DNA of 64,000 nt, taken from NCBI RefSeq assembly GCF_008039555.1, contig NZ_VDUW01000004.1:118132-182131 (forward strand), read 5' to 3'. Every line of letters starts with the position of its first letter. Position 1 is the first letter of the stretch. Below are positions 62,848-64,000 of this stretch, piece by piece. The DNA comes from Cerasibacillus terrae. GTDB taxonomy: Bacteria > Bacillota > Bacilli > Bacillales > Amphibacillaceae. The notes under the pieces are model-generated. The model worked only from the letters and a program-made list of their open reading frames with translations. It was not told the DNA's origin and made no database searches. The position numbers were made by a program, and so were the translations under genes.

Positions 62848-63408
62848 TTAATGCCCACTCTTATCTAGAAAGTGAAAATCAAGTGGATCAATGTAATTCA
62901 ATACCAAAAATAATATTACAATGGTAAAAATCATTAAGAATGGATATTTAAAAAAGGAAAGAATTTGGTGGTTAGCTTGTTTACTAATCGATTCTTCAGC
63001 TGCATATAAAACAAGTAACAAAACCATTGTTATCAACACAGCTATAATATTAATGATCGCATTCGGCCTAGTCATTGCTACCATATCTCCTAGCATGGCT
63101 CCCATCATCCCCCCCATTAGTCCGGAGAGTATGCCATCAATGACAGCAGGAAGACCTATAGGTAATCCTGCTAAAAACCCAACAACCAATCCAATCATTA
63201 TAGCGTAAATGGTTGATTTAAATAAATCACCATGATAGATGACCCCTAAAATAGTTCCCATTAGAATTCCTGCCGACATCGCTAATGACATGGATATCAT
63301 CATTCCATTCATTTTTGTTACCCAATTTCGGTAATGCGCTACATAAATAATGGTTGTTATAACTTGGGTGGCACACAACAAAAGTATAAAAAATAATGAA
63401 ATTGACAT
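62848..63408 (-). CDS. Met- and Gly-rich membrane protein of unknown function
   Basis: Start at ATG 63408, eight bases after GGAG; the frame opens earlier at 63465. The 186-residue protein has about five membrane helices. A Met/Gly-rich stretch (GLMGGMMGAMLGDMVAMTRP) is unusual and may coordinate copper. No family recognised. It lies between the CotF-like gene and a second multicopper oxidase. Confidence 0.7.
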   Translation of the reverse strand: MSISLFFILLLCATQVITTIIYVAHYRNWVTKMNGMMISMSLAMSAGILMGTILGVIYHGDLFKSTIYAIMIGLVVGFLAGLPIGLPAVIDGILSGLMGGMMGAMLGDMVAMTRPNAIINIIAVLITMVLLLVLYAAEESISKQANHQILSFFKYPFLMIFTIVILFLVLNYIDPLDFHFLDKSGH

Positions 63409-63471
63409 TATTTCAACTCCAATCTTAGTTTGTCCACTTTTATTGTATTCACTGTTAACCCGCATTATGAT

Positions 63472-63488
63472 ATACCCATATAGGGTTT
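63472..63488. promoter_or_regulatory. Weak CsoR-like box before the Met-rich membrane protein
   Basis: ATACCC, five bases, GGGTTT: a partial match to the ATACCC/GGGTAT halves of CsoR operators, about 65 bp upstream of the ATG. Confidence 0.45.
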
Positions 63489-63591
63489 ATTTTTATATTT
63501 ACAGATAACAGTACAAGAGAGTTATCGTAAAAATATTCGAAACCTCCGTTCCTTCATCTAAGCTACTATCTATTTGAATTTCCGCTTAACC

Positions 63592-63625
63592 AAAAAATAC
63601 GGTGAATTATGTCACCGTATTTTTT
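63592..63625 (-). terminator. Terminator downstream of the second multicopper oxidase
   Basis: AAAATACGGTGA and TCACCGTATTTT pair around ATTATG, with A and T runs both sides. It follows the stop codon at 63693 on the minus strand. Confidence 0.8.
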
Positions 63626-63692
63626 GATTATAATGAATATATTTCCGAAATGCTCATATAGATAATTAATATAATATTTAAGCTTCCACTTT

Positions 63693-64000
63693 TTATTCCA
63701 CTTTAAATTGTCCCATCATTCCTGCATCTTCATGTTCAAGTATATGACAATGATACATAAATACACCAGAATGATTAAATGTAGCAATAGCCCTAACTTT
63801 TTCTCCCGGATACACAATAAACGTATCCTTCCATCCAGTTTCATTAAGTGGCGGTGGATTTCCATCACGATCAATTATTTGAAATTGGACACCATGCGCA
63901 TGGAAGGGATGAACAGTCCCTCCCATCATTCCCATTCCACTCTCATTGGAAACTTCCCATATTTCTGTTTCATGTACATCCACAAATTCGTCGATTCGAT
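63693..64000 (-). CDS. Second multicopper oxidase, C-terminal part (runs off the right edge)
   Basis: The visible 102 residues form the third cupredoxin domain: EIWEVSNESGMGMMGGTVHP, HPFHAHGVQFQII, and VFMYHCHILEHEDAGMMGQF with the type 1/type 3 copper ligands. A methionine-rich loop (GMGMMGG) is likely a copper-binding feature. Only the end is present, so the N-terminus and signal type cannot be judged. The frame continues beyond the window. It resembles the oxidase at 47842-49356 but is a separate gene. Confidence 0.92.
   Translation of the reverse strand, partial: RIDEFVDVHETEIWEVSNESGMGMMGGTVHPFHAHGVQFQIIDRDGNPPPLNETGWKDTFIVYPGEKVRAIATFNHSGVFMYHCHILEHEDAGMMGQFKVE

Overview
The window looks like chromosome of a low-GC, spore-forming Bacillaceae member of the Oceanobacillus/Virgibacillus kind. 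Coding is AT-rich with AGGAGG-type ribosome binding sites and U-rich intrinsic terminators. Typical Bacillaceae families are present: YdjO, YmaF, YwaF, VanZ, an IDEAL-domain protein, a CotF-like coat protein, OpuF and CsoR/CopZ/CopA. The genus is an inference from protein families, not from a marker gene.

1-36.4 kb is mostly ordinary chromosome. It holds the 5' part of nagA, a class D sortase / LCP / PBP3 envelope cluster, an IDEAL-domain protein next to a P-loop ATPase, three secreted coiled-coil proteins, a CynX-like exporter with its GntR regulator, an SLC13 carboxylate transporter, and an NreB/NreC-like two-component system beside a sulfide:quinone oxidoreductase plus DUF1641 operon. Further on are a chemoreceptor, YmaF, YwaF, a tripartite tricarboxylate transporter (tctCBA) with a CitA/CitB-type two-component system, a COG2403 GTPase, a flavodoxin, an OpuF-type compatible-solute transporter and a DUF438-hemerythrin-PAS protein. 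A short interspersed repeat (full length about 155 bp, deleted form about 55 bp) occurs six times between 5.4 and 34.7 kb.

36.4-46.5 kb is an accessory island. It starts where a yyaL-like gene breaks off inside its CHWCH active-site motif. It carries a membrane-anchored GIY-YIG protein, a TIR-like (PF10137-type) protein with an unassigned N-terminal domain, and a two-gene unit pairing a PD-(D/E)XK nuclease with an unrecognised 612-residue protein. A minimal tyrosine recombinase behind an operator-like palindrome, a serine-recombinase domain without its catalytic serine, and an SPP1-like phage replication module (organiser, loader, DnaB helicase) follow. The nuclease/612-residue pair is the best candidate for an undescribed, probably defensive, system.

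46.5-64 kb is a copper-handling region: two YdhK/multicopper-oxidase genes, copZ-copA-csoR, a sirohaem-type half enzyme, a DsbD-like membrane protein, a sensor/regulator pair, a CPH-type copper ATPase, ResA/CcdA-like thiol proteins, CueP, a cysteine-packed Csp storage protein, a CotF-like protein, a Met-rich membrane protein and the end of a second multicopper oxidase. CsoR-like boxes lie before csoR-copA-copZ, the sirohaem gene, the CPH ATPase and (weaker) the Met-rich membrane protein, suggesting one copper regulon.

Two genes (YwaF-like at 22080 and the CitA-like kinase at 29416) appear to start at AUA and AUU, each at normal distance from a ribosome binding site. Limits: functions come from reading motifs in the translations, and no database search, fold prediction or RNA folding was run.
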